A stretch of 64,000 nt of DNA, taken from contig JADJBM010000004.1 in assembly GCA_016703785.1 (NCBI GenBank), positions 186,001-250,000 of the forward strand, written 5' to 3'. A model generated the notes under the pieces. It was given only the letters and a program-made list of their open reading frames with translations. It was not told the origin of the DNA and did not search any database. The number at the start of each line of letters is the position of its first letter. Within the stretch, counting starts at the first letter, position 1. The position numbers and the translations under genes are program-made. Below, piece by piece: positions 1-11,342 of this stretch. Source of the stretch: Betaproteobacteria bacterium (lineage in GTDB: Bacteria > Pseudomonadota > Gammaproteobacteria > Burkholderiales > Rhodocyclaceae).

Positions 1-61
1 ATAATGCGCGGCCGCCGCTCCGCCCTGCGTTCGGACCGTGCAGAAAGGAAAGCCGCGGGAA

Positions 62-535
62 TTACCGCGCCTGGCCGGCCGGCGGCGGGCTAGCGGGTGC
101 GGCCGGCTGCGCCGGCCGAGGCGTCGGCGCAGCGACGAATTTGAGCTTCTCCCCCTCCAGGCGGAAGGATCCCAGCAGAGTGCCGGTCTTTTGCGGCGGC
201 ACCTTGAAGGCCTGCAGTTCGCAGTTCTGCGTGCTGACGGCGTAGAACCGCGCACCCTGCTTGAGGATCAGGATCGGCTCCGCATACTCGCCTGCCTCGG
301 GTCGCAGCACCTCCACGCTGACTTCCGCCAGCGCAACGCTGTCGAGCCGGCTGCGACGATGGCAGTCCGGCTGGCGCGACATCACCACCTCCAGATCCAC
401 TTCCTGCCTCCAGAACCAGGCCTGGCGCATCTGCAGCGTAAGGGCGTTGTCCGGCCCGGCAAACTGCAGCGAGGCAGTTTCATTCTTGCACCCGGCCAGC
501 AGCGGCAAGGCGATCAGCAGAGGCCAGGCGCGCAT
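62..535 (-). CDS. Putative outer-membrane or periplasmic lipoprotein, unknown function
   Basis: The product is 157 aa and starts at the ATG whose complement is 533-535, with an AAGGAG ribosome site overlapping the end of pyrC. A short signal peptide ends in the lipobox LLAGC (Cys16), so it should be lipidated and exported. The mature part holds two further cysteines and a Pro/Ala-rich tail of about 20 residues. The start lies 2 nt after the pyrC stop, so the two are probably co-transcribed. A longer reading upstream in this frame is only a shadow of pyrC. I do not recognise the family and assign no function. Confidence 0.7.
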   Translation of the reverse strand: MRAWPLLIALPLLAGCKNETASLQFAGPDNALTLQMRQAWFWRQEVDLEVVMSRQPDCHRRSRLDSVALAEVSVEVLRPEAGEYAEPILILKQGARFYAVSTQNCELQAFKVPPQKTGTLLGSFRLEGEKLKFVAAPTPRPAQPAAPASPPPAGQAR

Positions 536-537
536 CC

Positions 538-1572
538 TCACTCCTTCAGTTTCCATTCCAGGGTTTCGCCGGCGCGCAGCGGCACCAGCACGTCGTCGCC
601 GAAGGGCAGGCTGTCCGGCACGCGCCAGGACGCCTTCTCCAGCGTGATGGCCGACGTATTGCGCGGCAGGCCGTAGTAGTCGGCGCCATGGAAGCTGGCA
701 AAGGCCTCCAGGCGGTCGAGCGCGCCGGCCGCCTCGAAAGCCTCGGCGTACAACTCGAGGGCGCTGAGCGCCGTGTAGCAGCCGGCGCAGCCGCAGGTGG
801 CCTCCTTGGTGTTGCGCGCATGCGGCGCCGAGTCGGTGCCGAGGAAGAATTTCGGATTGCCCGATATGGCTGCACCCACGAGCGCCAAGCGGTGCGTCTC
901 GCGCTTGAGCACCGGCAGGCAGTAGTGGTGCGGACGGATGCCGCCGGCCAGCAGGGCATTGCGGTTCATCAGCAGATGGTGCGCCGTGAGGGTGCCCGCG
1001 ACGTTCGGCCCCGTCGATTCGACGAACTGCACGCCCTCCAGCGTGGTGATGTGCTCGAGCACCAGGCGCAGCCGCGGGAAGCGCTTCAGCAGCGGTGCCA
1101 GCACGCGCTCGACGAAGACGCGCTCGCGGTCGAAGATGTCGACCTCGGCGTCGGTCACCTCGCCGTGCACCAGCAGCGGCAGGCCCAGTTCCTCCATGCG
1201 TGCCAGCGTGGCGAAGCATTTCCCGATGTCGGTGACGCCGGCGTCCGAGTTGGTGGTGGCGCCGGCCGGGTAGTACTTTACGGCGTGCACGAATCCCGAG
1301 GCCTTCGCGCGATCGATCTCCTCCACCGGCGTGTTGTCCGTCAGGTACAGCGTCATCAGCGGAGTGAAAGTCAGTCCCTGAGGCACGGCGGCAAGGATGC
1401 GCTCGCGGTAGGCAGCCGCCTGCGCAGTGCCCGTCACCGGCGGCTTGAGGTTCGGCATGACGATGGCGCGGACAAACTGCCGCACCGTGTGCGGCACCAC
1501 GGTCGCCAGCGCGGCGCCGTCGCGCAGGTGGAGATGCCAGTCGTCCGGGCGGATCAGAGTGAGCGTCTGCAT
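538..1572 (-). CDS. pyrC: Dihydroorotase, class II
   Basis: PyrC cyclises N-carbamoyl-L-aspartate to dihydroorotate, the third step of pyrimidine synthesis, in the cytoplasm. The 344-aa length matches E. coli-type class II enzymes. The metal-binding HLH motif is at residues 13-15 followed by RDG. The lysine that becomes carboxylated lies in VKYYPAGATTNSDAGV, further zinc histidines lie in HGEVTD and LEHITT, and the catalytic aspartate is in GTDSAPH. It sits 19 nt downstream of rsmI on the same strand and runs straight into the lipoprotein gene. Confidence 0.97.
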   Translation of the reverse strand: MQTLTLIRPDDWHLHLRDGAALATVVPHTVRQFVRAIVMPNLKPPVTGTAQAAAYRERILAAVPQGLTFTPLMTLYLTDNTPVEEIDRAKASGFVHAVKYYPAGATTNSDAGVTDIGKCFATLARMEELGLPLLVHGEVTDAEVDIFDRERVFVERVLAPLLKRFPRLRLVLEHITTLEGVQFVESTGPNVAGTLTAHHLLMNRNALLAGGIRPHHYCLPVLKRETHRLALVGAAISGNPKFFLGTDSAPHARNTKEATCGCAGCYTALSALELYAEAFEAAGALDRLEAFASFHGADYYGLPRNTSAITLEKASWRVPDSLPFGDDVLVPLRAGETLEWKLKE

Positions 1573-1591
1573 GGCGGAAATTATACCTGCC

Positions 1592-2458
1592 TCACTCCTT
1601 GCCCTTACGGGCGAGAGCGAGATCGTAGAGCACGTTCTTCGATGCGCCGCTGATCTCCGCCGCCAGCTTCACCGCCTGCTTGAGCGGCAGTTCCGCCAGC
1701 AAGGCATCGAGCACGCGCATCGCCTCGGCATCGATGCCCTCGGCGGGCGGCGGCGCGGAGACGACCAGCACGAATTCACCGCGACGGCGATTCTCGTCCG
1801 CCGCCAGCCAGGCCGGCGCTTCCGCCAGCGGCAGGCTGACGATCGACTCGAAGAGCTTGGTCAGCTCGCGCGCGATCACCAGCGTGCGCTGCGGCTCCAG
1901 TCCTGCCACCAAGTCGACGACGGTTTCCTCGATGCGGTGCGGCGCCTCGTAGAAAACCAGGGCGCTGGGCAAGCCCTTCAGCGCGGCGATGGCCTTGCGC
2001 CGCGCCGCCTCCTTCGCCGGCAGGAAGCCGTAAAAGAGGAAATGCGGATCGGTCAGGCCGGAGGCGGACAGCGCGGCAATGGCGGCGTTGGGGCCCGGCA
2101 CGGGAATCACCTCGAAGCCGGCCACGCGCACCGTCGCCACGGCGCGCGCGCCGGGGTCGGAAACAGCCGGCGTACCGGCATCCGACACCAGCGCCAGCGT
2201 GCGGCCTTCGCGCAGCAGCCGCAGCAACCGCGCCGTCGCCGCAGCCTCGTTGTGCTCGTGCAGGGAAAAGGTCTCAACGCGAACATCGAAGTGGTCGAGC
2301 AGCCGGCGCGTGTGGCGCGTATCCTCGCAGGCGATGGCGTCGACACCGCGCAGCACTTCGAGTGCGCGCGCGCTCATGTCGCCCAGGTTCCCCAGCGGCG
2401 TGGCTACCACATATAATGCCGCTGTCTTGAGCCCCGCCCGCGCGTCCCGATGCTTCAT
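1592..2458 (-). CDS. rsmI: 16S rRNA (cytidine1402-2'-O)-methyltransferase RsmI
   Basis: RsmI uses SAM to methylate the 2'-OH of C1402 in the 16S rRNA decoding centre. The 288-aa protein has the tetrapyrrole-methylase fold: N-terminal VATPLGNLGD, then CEDTRHTRRLL, DAGTPAVSDPG and the PGPNAAIAALSASGL segment, with a short C-terminal domain. It is divergent from yraN. The pair rsmI (yraL)/yraN is a conserved neighbourhood in proteobacteria, which supports the call. Confidence 0.96.
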   Translation of the reverse strand: MKHRDARAGLKTAALYVVATPLGNLGDMSARALEVLRGVDAIACEDTRHTRRLLDHFDVRVETFSLHEHNEAAATARLLRLLREGRTLALVSDAGTPAVSDPGARAVATVRVAGFEVIPVPGPNAAIAALSASGLTDPHFLFYGFLPAKEAARRKAIAALKGLPSALVFYEAPHRIEETVVDLVAGLEPQRTLVIARELTKLFESIVSLPLAEAPAWLAADENRRRGEFVLVVSAPPPAEGIDAEAMRVLDALLAELPLKQAVKLAAEISGASKNVLYDLALARKGKE

Positions 2459-2511
2459 AGCTTTGACATGACAAGTTCGACTGACCGCATTGTCGGGCCG
2501 CGCGCCCTTGT

Positions 2512-2856
2512 GTGCAAGCCATGAGCGTGAGCGGCAGCGACGCTGAAATGCAGGCCGCCGGCTACCTGATGCGGCAGGGCTTGAAAATCCTGAAACGCAA
2601 TTACCGCTGCCGGGGCGGCGAAATCGACCTCGTCTGCCAGGACGGCGCCACCCTGGTGTTCGTCGAGGTGCGCCTGCGCACCAGCCTGAAATACGGCGGC
2701 GCCGCAGCGAGCATCACGCCGGCCAAGCAACGGCGCATTGTGCTGGCCGCCAGCCACTACCTCGCAGGCAAGCCCTTGCCTGCCTGCCGCTTCGACGCAG
2801 TGCTGCTCGACGGCGAGAATATCGACTGGATCCGCAATGCCTTCGATGCAGCGTAG
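2512..2856 (+). CDS. yraN: UPF0102 family protein YraN
   Basis: A small protein with the restriction-endonuclease-like UPF0102 fold: GGEIDLV and FVEVR form the D-x(n)-ExR core, and the function is not established. The 114-aa reading begins at GTG 2512. An ATG at 2521 would give 111 aa and is equally plausible, since neither has a strong ribosome site. It heads a plus-strand series with the HIRAN gene, gmhA/diaA and dolP, overlapping the HIRAN gene by 11 nt. In enterobacteria yraN lies in the same yraL-yraP neighbourhood. Confidence 0.9.
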   Translation: MQAMSVSGSDAEMQAAGYLMRQGLKILKRNYRCRGGEIDLVCQDGATLVFVEVRLRTSLKYGGAAASITPAKQRRIVLAASHYLAGKPLPACRFDAVLLDGENIDWIRNAFDAA

Positions 2857-3217
2857 CCTCTTCTTTCTGGTCTTCGCCTTCTGCATTGCCTCGCCGGCAC
2901 GGGCAGAAACGGTCAAGGTGCTGGTGCAAAGCTCGCCGCTGGCTGGCTTCCAGTTCTATGCCGGCAAGACGCTATGGGACGAGATGCAGCAAGGCGACGC
3001 ATTGACCCTGACGCGAGAACCGGCGAATGTTCACGATGCGAACGCCATTCGCGTGGAATGGCGCGGCCGCAAGCTGGGCTACCTGCCGCGCTCGGAGAAC
3101 CGCGCCGTTGCGACGGAGATGGACCGAGGTGGCCGAGTGGAAGCGCGCATCGCCAAATTGCATAGGCATCGCGATCCCTGGAAGCGCATCGTGGTCGAGG
3201 TGTTTGTCGTGCTGTAA
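2846..3217 (+). CDS. Exported HIRAN-domain protein
   Basis: The 123-aa protein starts at ATG 2846 inside the last codons of yraN. Residues 1-20 form a signal peptide ending in ARA. The rest is a single HIRAN domain: the core LTREPANVHDANAI is followed by VEWRGRKLGYLP and VEVFVV. In eukaryotic HLTF this domain binds DNA 3' ends, but here the signal peptide predicts a periplasmic location, so a DNA-end role is doubtful. Coupling to yraN and closeness to gmhA and dolP suggest a cell-envelope context. The function is unknown. Confidence 0.82.
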   Translation: MQRSLFFLVFAFCIASPARAETVKVLVQSSPLAGFQFYAGKTLWDEMQQGDALTLTREPANVHDANAIRVEWRGRKLGYLPRSENRAVATEMDRGGRVEARIAKLHRHRDPWKRIVVEVFVVL

Positions 3218-3267
3218 CGACAGGAGGGAACCTGAGCTGCCATGCTAGAATCAAACGCAACATCGCC

Positions 3268-3861
3268 ATGAACCTTCTCGCCCGCATTTCCCGCCAGTTC
3301 AACGACAGCGCCCAGACCAAACTGGCCGCCATGGAAGTTCTTGCCGGCCCGATCGCGCAGGCGGTCGAGGCGATGGTGGCCAGCCTGCTCGCCAACGGCA
3401 AGATCATGGCCTGCGGCAACGGCGGCTCGGCAGCCGACTCGCAGCACTTCGCCGCAGAACTGCTCAACCGGTTCGAAATGGAGCGTCCGCCGCTCGCCGC
3501 CGTGGCGCTCACCACCGACACCTCGACGCTCACCTCTATCGCCAACGACTACGCCTTCGACCAGGTGTTCGCCAAGCAGGTGCGCGCGCTGGGACAGCCG
3601 AACGACGTGTTGCTGGCGATCTCGACCAGCGGCAATTCGCCCAACGTCGTCGAGGCCATCCATGCCGCTCACGAGCGCGAGGTGCGCGTCGTTGCGTTGA
3701 CCGGCCGGGACGGCGGCGCCATCGGCCCGCTGCTGAAGTCCACGGACGTGCACATTTGCGTGCCGGCCGACCGCACGTCGCGCATCCAGGAAGTGCATCT
3801 GCTGACCCTGCACTGCCTGTGCGACGGAATCGATTGCCTGTTGCTAGGAGAGGACGCATGA
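3268..3861 (+). CDS. gmhA: SIS-domain phosphoheptose isomerase / DiaA family protein
   Basis: This 197-aa SIS-fold protein has the phosphosugar-binding loop CGNGGSAADSQHFAAEL, a second loop ISTSGNSPNV and a C-terminal QEVH segment like that of sedoheptulose-7-phosphate isomerases. GmhA makes the first heptose precursor of lipopolysaccharide. Its paralogue DiaA instead promotes DnaA assembly at oriC. Gene order (yraN before, dolP after) matches E. coli diaA, while hldC 0.6 kb downstream and the retained catalytic-type Glu and His favour a heptose role. The choice between the two is open. The stop overlaps the dolP start (ATGA). Confidence 0.85.
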   Translation: MNLLARISRQFNDSAQTKLAAMEVLAGPIAQAVEAMVASLLANGKIMACGNGGSAADSQHFAAELLNRFEMERPPLAAVALTTDTSTLTSIANDYAFDQVFAKQVRALGQPNDVLLAISTSGNSPNVVEAIHAAHEREVRVVALTGRDGGAIGPLLKSTDVHICVPADRTSRIQEVHLLTLHCLCDGIDCLLLGEDA

Positions 3862-4499
3862 AGAAACTGATACTTGCCACGACCCTGATCTCCCTTTCGC
3901 TGCCGGCCCTGCAGGGCTGCGTCCCGGCAGTCGCCACCGGCGTCGGCGCCGGCGCCCTGATGATCGTCGACCGGCGCCCCGGCGAGACCTACCTCGCCGA
4001 CGAGGCCATCGAGATCCGCGCGCTGAATCGCATCAACGAGAAGTTCGGCGACAAGGTGCACGTCAACGTCACCAGCTACAACATGAAGGTCCTGCTCACC
4101 GGCGAGGTGCCGGATGCCGGCATCAAGGAAGAACTGGAAAAGGCCGTCGCCGGGGTGGTGAACGTCAAGGGCGTCACCAACGAGGTGGCGGTCGGCGGCA
4201 TCAGCAGCTTCAGCGCGCGCAGCAACGATACCTACATCACCTCGAAGGTCAAGGCGCGCTTCATCGACGCCAACAAGTTCCAGGCCAACCACGTCAAAGT
4301 GGTGACCGAGGCCGGCGCGGTGTACCTGCTCGGCCTGGTCACGCGCAAGGAAGGCGACGACGCAGCCGAGATCGCCCGCACCACGGCCGGCGTGAAGAAG
4401 GTCGTGCGCGTCTTCGAATACATCGAGTTCAAGGACGCGCAGCGGCTCGACAACCGCGCGCCGGAAGACGCCAGGGGCAAGCCGGCGGAAGGGAAATAG
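3858..4499 (+). CDS. dolP: BON-domain outer-membrane lipoprotein DolP (YraP)
   Basis: A 213-aa lipoprotein starting at ATG 3858 in a 4-nt overlap with gmhA. The signal peptide ends in LQGC, giving a lipidated cysteine at about residue 21. Two BON domains follow, roughly residues 50-118 (ending in VKGVTNEVAV) and 125-195 (KVVRVFEYIEF). DolP binds anionic phospholipid at the outer membrane and supports envelope integrity in E. coli. The position after the SIS-domain gene is conserved. Confidence 0.92.
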   Translation: MKKLILATTLISLSLPALQGCVPAVATGVGAGALMIVDRRPGETYLADEAIEIRALNRINEKFGDKVHVNVTSYNMKVLLTGEVPDAGIKEELEKAVAGVVNVKGVTNEVAVGGISSFSARSNDTYITSKVKARFIDANKFQANHVKVVTEAGAVYLLGLVTRKEGDDAAEIARTTAGVKKVVRVFEYIEFKDAQRLDNRAPEDARGKPAEGK

Positions 4500-4506
4500 C
4501 CGTCTC

Positions 4507-4995
4507 ATGCAGTACGCCGCGCCCGGCTTCGAGGACAAGCGCTGCCCGCCCGACGAACTGATTGCGCGCGTGGCACGACTGGCCCGCCCGCTGGTATTCA
4601 CCAACGGCTGCTTCGACATCCTGCATCGCGGCCATGCCACCTATCTCGCGCAGGCGCGCGCCCTCGGCGCCAGCCTCGTCGTCGGCGTGAATTCGGATGC
4701 TTCGGTCAAGCGCCTCGGCAAGGGCGATGGCCGGCCCGTCAATGGCCTGGAAGACCGCATCGCGGTGCTGTCGGCGCTGGAGAGCGTGTCACTGGTCACC
4801 TGGTTCGACGAGGACACGCCGCTGGAGCTCATCCGCGCCGTGCAGCCCGACGTGCTGGTGAAAGGCGGCGACTGGGCGCCGCAGAACATCGTCGGCGCCG
4901 ACCTGGTGCTGGCACGCGGAGGCCAGGTTCACTCCATCCCCTTCCGCCACGAGCGCTCCACCAGCGCCACACTGGCGAAAATCCGGGGGCTCTAG
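4507..4995 (+). CDS. rfaE2: D-glycero-beta-D-manno-heptose 1-phosphate adenylyltransferase (RfaE domain II)
   Basis: The enzyme transfers AMP from ATP to heptose-1-phosphate, giving ADP-heptose for the LPS inner core. The 162-aa protein is a stand-alone nucleotidyltransferase without the kinase half found in HldE. FTNGCFDILHRGH holds the HxGH nucleotide-binding motif, VNSD lines the site, and the ISTSxT-like end appears as ERSTSATLAKI. It starts 7 nt after dolP. Its last codons overlap by 4 nt the 3' end of the convergent TAXI gene. Confidence 0.94.
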   Translation: MQYAAPGFEDKRCPPDELIARVARLARPLVFTNGCFDILHRGHATYLAQARALGASLVVGVNSDASVKRLGKGDGRPVNGLEDRIAVLSALESVSLVTWFDEDTPLELIRAVQPDVLVKGGDWAPQNIVGADLVLARGGQVHSIPFRHERSTSATLAKIRGL

Positions 4996-6323
4996 CCCTT
5001 GTCCGCGGGTGCGCGCCGCAGGATGGTGGCGCGCACCAGGCCCACGTGCAGGCGCAGCGTGTACAGCATGTCGGCGAAGGCCAGCGGCGTCGGGATGTGC
5101 TGCACGTCCTCCTCGATGCGGTCCAGCTTCTCCAGCCATTCCGCCCGGCTGTGCCGTTCCGGGCTCGCCTCGACATCCGCCTCGAGAAACTTCAGCTCGC
5201 CGTAGCGCCGGTAGATGCGCGAACGCACCCGCCAACTGTAGAGGCCGGGCGCAAACCTGAGGATCGGGAGTAGCAACGCAACAAACGGCACCAGCATGAC
5301 CACCATGCGGTCGATCAGGTTCGCCGCCCAGAAGGGCAGGTAGCGTTGCAGGAAGGGCTTGCCCGACTTGTAGAAGCGCTCGGCCTCGGGGGGGACCGGA
5401 AAGTCAGCCTGGCCGATACGGGGAAACTCGCCCGGACGCTGGAATATTCCCGCCTCGCCATGCACTTCCTGTGCCGCCTGCAACAGCAGCTGGATCAGCG
5501 CCGGGTGAATCGACTCGTGCGCCACCAGGGTGGCCATGGGCGACACCAGCGTCACGTCGCGCGCCGGGATGTTGCGCGTAAGGTCGATCGCCCCCTGCGG
5601 CAGCGTGAGGCGGGCGAGATAGGGAAAGCGCCGCACGTAGGCCTCCGCATGGGTAAGGCTCATCAGCCGCACACCCTCCGCGTAGAGCAGCGACCAGACT
5701 GCGGCAGAGCGTTCGGCGCCGACGAGGAAGACGGCATCCACCTTGTGGGCCTGCATCGCCTCGACGGCCGCCAGGCCGCCCAGCGGCAGCAGCGTGGTGT
5801 TCTGCTCGTCCAGTCCATTGGCCTCGAGCAGCTGCTGTGCCAGCTTGCGCGTGCCGCTGCCTTCCGCGCCGATGGCGATGCGGCTTCCCTTGAGCGGGGC
5901 CAAGCGGTCGAACTCCCGCTTGTCGCGATAAAAAATCCAGAGCGGCTCGTAATACAGATAGCCGAGCGACAACAGGCTGTCGACATTGACGCCGTTGGCC
6001 GTGCCGCTCTGCACGAGCGCCACTTCCGTATCGTCGTCTTCGTCGAGCAGCCGCTTCAGGTTTTCGAGGGAGCCGGCCGAGGGCTGCTCGCGCAGCTCGA
6101 TGCCGTTCTTCCCCAGCACCTGGCGGTAGCGCTCGACATAGAGCTGATACGAGCCGCCCGCGCCGCCCGAGGAAATGTACAGGTAGTCCGGCGGCGCCGG
6201 CTTGATGAACTGCGCCGCCAGCCAGAAGCCGCCGGCCAGCAGCGCCAGCGCCGGCAGGCCGACCATCAGCAGGTCGCGCGGCGAGAACTCGCTCAGACGC
6301 TTCAGTTGCAGCTTGCGAGGCAT
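4992..6323 (-). CDS. TAXI-family TRAP transporter solute-binding protein, membrane anchored
   Basis: The 443-aa protein has an N-terminal membrane segment at about residues 18-38, a periplasmic TAXI domain (ISSGGAGGSYQLYV; LVQSGTANGV; IGAEGSGTRKLAQQLL) and a C-terminal hydrophobic segment MVVMLVPFVALLLPILRF followed by a cytoplasmic helical tail. TAXI proteins normally deliver dicarboxylate-like solutes to a TRAP permease. No TRAP membrane subunit is next to it, so it may serve a distant permease or act as a sensor. The ligand is unknown. Confidence 0.88.
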   Translation of the reverse strand: MPRKLQLKRLSEFSPRDLLMVGLPALALLAGGFWLAAQFIKPAPPDYLYISSGGAGGSYQLYVERYRQVLGKNGIELREQPSAGSLENLKRLLDEDDDTEVALVQSGTANGVNVDSLLSLGYLYYEPLWIFYRDKREFDRLAPLKGSRIAIGAEGSGTRKLAQQLLEANGLDEQNTTLLPLGGLAAVEAMQAHKVDAVFLVGAERSAAVWSLLYAEGVRLMSLTHAEAYVRRFPYLARLTLPQGAIDLTRNIPARDVTLVSPMATLVAHESIHPALIQLLLQAAQEVHGEAGIFQRPGEFPRIGQADFPVPPEAERFYKSGKPFLQRYLPFWAANLIDRMVVMLVPFVALLLPILRFAPGLYSWRVRSRIYRRYGELKFLEADVEASPERHSRAEWLEKLDRIEEDVQHIPTPLAFADMLYTLRLHVGLVRATILRRAPADKG

Positions 6324-6365
6324 CGTCGCAATCGTCCGTCTTTCCTGCTGCGCCCGAGGTCCGGG

Positions 6366-6815
6366 TTAAAACGGGATGTCGTCGTCCATGTCGCCGAAAC
6401 CGGACGCCGGCGCCTTCTTGCCGGCCGCCGACGGCGCCGGCGCAGCCTCGCGCTCGCGCGGCGGCGCCTCGCCCGATCCCTGGCGACTACCCAGCATCTT
6501 CATCTCGTCGGCGCGGATTTCCGTGGTGTAGCGGTCCTGGCCGTCCTTGTCCTGCCACTTTCGCGTGCGCAGGCTGCCTTCGACGTACACCTGGCTGCCC
6601 TTCTTCAGGTACTGGCCGGCGATCTCGGCCAGTCTGCCGAAGAAGGCGATGCGGTGCCATTCGGTGGCTTCCTTCTTCTCGCCGGTAGCCTTGTCCTTCC
6701 ACGTGTCGGTCGTCGCCACGCGGATGTTGCAGATCGCATCGCCGCTCGGCGCGTAGCGGGTTTCCGGGTCCGCGCCCAGGTTGCCGATAATGATGACCTT
6801 GTTAACCGATGCCAT
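6366..6815 (-). CDS. ssb: Single-stranded DNA-binding protein
   Basis: A 149-aa SSB with an N-terminal OB fold (MASVNKVIIIGNLGADPETR, then ATTDTWKDKATGEK and WHRIAFFGRLAEIAGQYL) and a Gly/Pro/Ala-rich linker. It ends in the acidic tip MDDDIPF that recruits partner proteins in replication, recombination and repair. It follows the MFS gene with no spacing, and uvrA lies divergent upstream of the MFS gene. A uvrA-MFS-ssb arrangement is usual in betaproteobacteria. Confidence 0.97.
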   Translation of the reverse strand: MASVNKVIIIGNLGADPETRYAPSGDAICNIRVATTDTWKDKATGEKKEATEWHRIAFFGRLAEIAGQYLKKGSQVYVEGSLRTRKWQDKDGQDRYTTEIRADEMKMLGSRQGSGEAPPREREAAPAPSAAGKKAPASGFGDMDDDIPF

Positions 6816-8198
6816 TTACGCTTCTCCTCCGATTAGCCGGCGCACGCGCCGTTCGTCCCAACGTTCCAGATTGACCTTCAAGTAGGCCATGCGTTTTTCC
6901 GGCTCCACCACCGCCTCGCGCACGCCGGGCAAGCTGGCGAGCTGCTCGCGCAGCTTTTCGATGTCGACATGCGGCTGAATGAAAAACTCGCGCAGCGCCA
7001 CCGTCTGCGGCGCCTGCATCGTAACTGCGATCACCAGCCAGATCAATGCCAGTGCAATACCGACGCCGAACACACCGGCTGCGCCGTAATGCTGAGCCAG
7101 CACACCGCCCGCCGCGCCGCCGAGGAAAAGGCCAAGGGACTGCGTCGTGTTGTAGATGCCCAGCGCCGTGCCCTTGGCCTGCGGCGGAGCAAGCCGCGAC
7201 ACCAGCGAGGGCAGGCTCGCCTCGAGGATGTTGAAGACGACGAAGAACACCACCAGGTTCGCCACCAGCGCATTGAACAGGCCGCTGCCGTAGAGGAAGC
7301 CGCCCTGGGCGAGCAGCAGCACGAAGACTGAACCGACAAAGACCGGCTTCATGCGCGCGCGCCGCTCGGCGTAGAAGATCGGCGGCAGCATGAGCACGAA
7401 ACTCGCCAGCACCACCGGCAGATAGACTTTCCAGTGCTCGCTCACCGGCAGGCCGCCGGTGGCCACGATGGCGCCCGGCACCACGACGAACATCGCCATC
7501 TGGATGAAATGCAACGTCATGATGCCGAAATTCAGTCGCATCAGCTGCGGGTCCAGCAGCACGTCCCGGAAGCCGACCGGAGCGTGGTCGTGGTGCTCGG
7601 CTGGGGGCGGATCGGGCACGACCTTGACCACCATGAGAATGGCTGCCAGCGCCAGGATACCGGTCAAGGCGAAAATTCCGTGCAGACCGACCAGTGCGTT
7701 GAGCGCGGGCGCCGCCACCATCGACAACGCGAACATCAGTCCGATGCTGGAGCCGATCAGCGCCATCACCTTGGTGCGGTGCTGCTCGCGGGTCAGGTCC
7801 GCCGCCAGGGCGGTCACCGCCGCAGAAATGGCACCGGCGCCCTGCAGGGCGCGGCCGAAAATGGTCCACCAGATGTCCGTCGCAGCAGCGGCGAGGAAGC
7901 TGCCGGCAGCGAACAGCAGCAGGCCGACGATGATCACCCGCTTGCGTCCGTAGCGGTCCGAGGCCATGCCGAAGGGGATCTGCAGCACCGCCTGTGTCAG
8001 GCCGTAGACCCCCAGCGCAATGCCGATCAGGGTCAGGTTGTGCCCGCCCGGCAAATCGCGCGCAGCCACTGCGAACACCGGCAGGATGAGGAACAACCCC
8101 AGCATGCGCAGGGCGAATATCGACGCCAGCGACAGGCCGGCGCGAAGTTCCAGCCGGGTCATGCGGTCGGGCGCGTTGGGGACTACTTGGGGCGACAT
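6816..8198 (-). CDS. MFS transporter with C-terminal YAM-like domain (YajR type)
   Basis: The 460-aa protein has twelve predicted membrane segments of the major facilitator superfamily, with the conserved loop FGMASDRYGRKRVII between helices 2 and 3. A soluble C-terminal domain of about 65 residues (PHVDIEKLREQL to the end) has a ferredoxin-like pattern as in YajR. It is probably a proton-driven exporter, but no substrate can be read from the sequence. The stop codon touches the ssb start, so the two are presumably co-transcribed. Confidence 0.9.
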   Translation of the reverse strand: MSPQVVPNAPDRMTRLELRAGLSLASIFALRMLGLFLILPVFAVAARDLPGGHNLTLIGIALGVYGLTQAVLQIPFGMASDRYGRKRVIIVGLLLFAAGSFLAAAATDIWWTIFGRALQGAGAISAAVTALAADLTREQHRTKVMALIGSSIGLMFALSMVAAPALNALVGLHGIFALTGILALAAILMVVKVVPDPPPAEHHDHAPVGFRDVLLDPQLMRLNFGIMTLHFIQMAMFVVVPGAIVATGGLPVSEHWKVYLPVVLASFVLMLPPIFYAERRARMKPVFVGSVFVLLLAQGGFLYGSGLFNALVANLVVFFVVFNILEASLPSLVSRLAPPQAKGTALGIYNTTQSLGLFLGGAAGGVLAQHYGAAGVFGVGIALALIWLVIAVTMQAPQTVALREFFIQPHVDIEKLREQLASLPGVREAVVEPEKRMAYLKVNLERWDERRVRRLIGGEA

Positions 8199-8273
8199 GA
8201 AATGAGGCTTGGCTGAGACTTGGCTTTGGACTGCGTAATTGCGTATATTAGCAGATTGCCCTTCACGCCCTGC

Positions 8274-8457
8274 TAGGGCCTGTTCTCATGCATTCTGTCG
8301 GAGGAACAGGTCCGGGGCAGGCGCGGCGCGACAGTGGTCACGGCACAACCTGAAGAACCCGGGGCCAAAAGCGCCGGCCGTCGTTGCGCTCCTTGTCACG
8401 CGGCATTGACTTCGCACGCCTAGCAGTCGACGGTGGCCACCGCATCCGACAGAATGC

Positions 8458-8470
<13 letters not shown>
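8274..8470. repeat. Structured inverted repeat, copy 1 (partner at 45496-45681)
   Basis: The element begins TAGGGCCTGTT and has an 18-bp perfect inverted repeat, 8285-8302 against 8445-8462 (arm CTCATGCATTCTGTCGGA). The interior shares several blocks with the second copy, including CGTTGCGCTCCT, CATTGACT, GCAGTCGACG and CGCATCCGA. The outermost right end (AACAGGCCCTA in copy 2) is missing here; the arm is followed after 8 nt by the uvrA ATG. It could be a MITE-like element or a structured RNA. No convincing ORF lies inside. Confidence 0.75.
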
Positions 8471-11316
<2,846 letters not shown>

Positions 11317-11342
11317 TTGCCGGATATGGAAAGGATTGCCCG

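Noticed and set aside
2413..2468. Perfect TATAAT (2413-2418) and TTGACA (2463-2468) near the rsmI/yraN divergence
   Set aside because: The two hexamers are in the wrong order and spacing to form one plus-strand promoter, and neither has a good partner element.
8293..8308. LexA-like site CTGT-N7-ACAG in front of uvrA
   Set aside because: The spacing is one short of the usual CTGT-N8-ACAG, and it is formed by the arm of the repeat, so it is probably coincidental.
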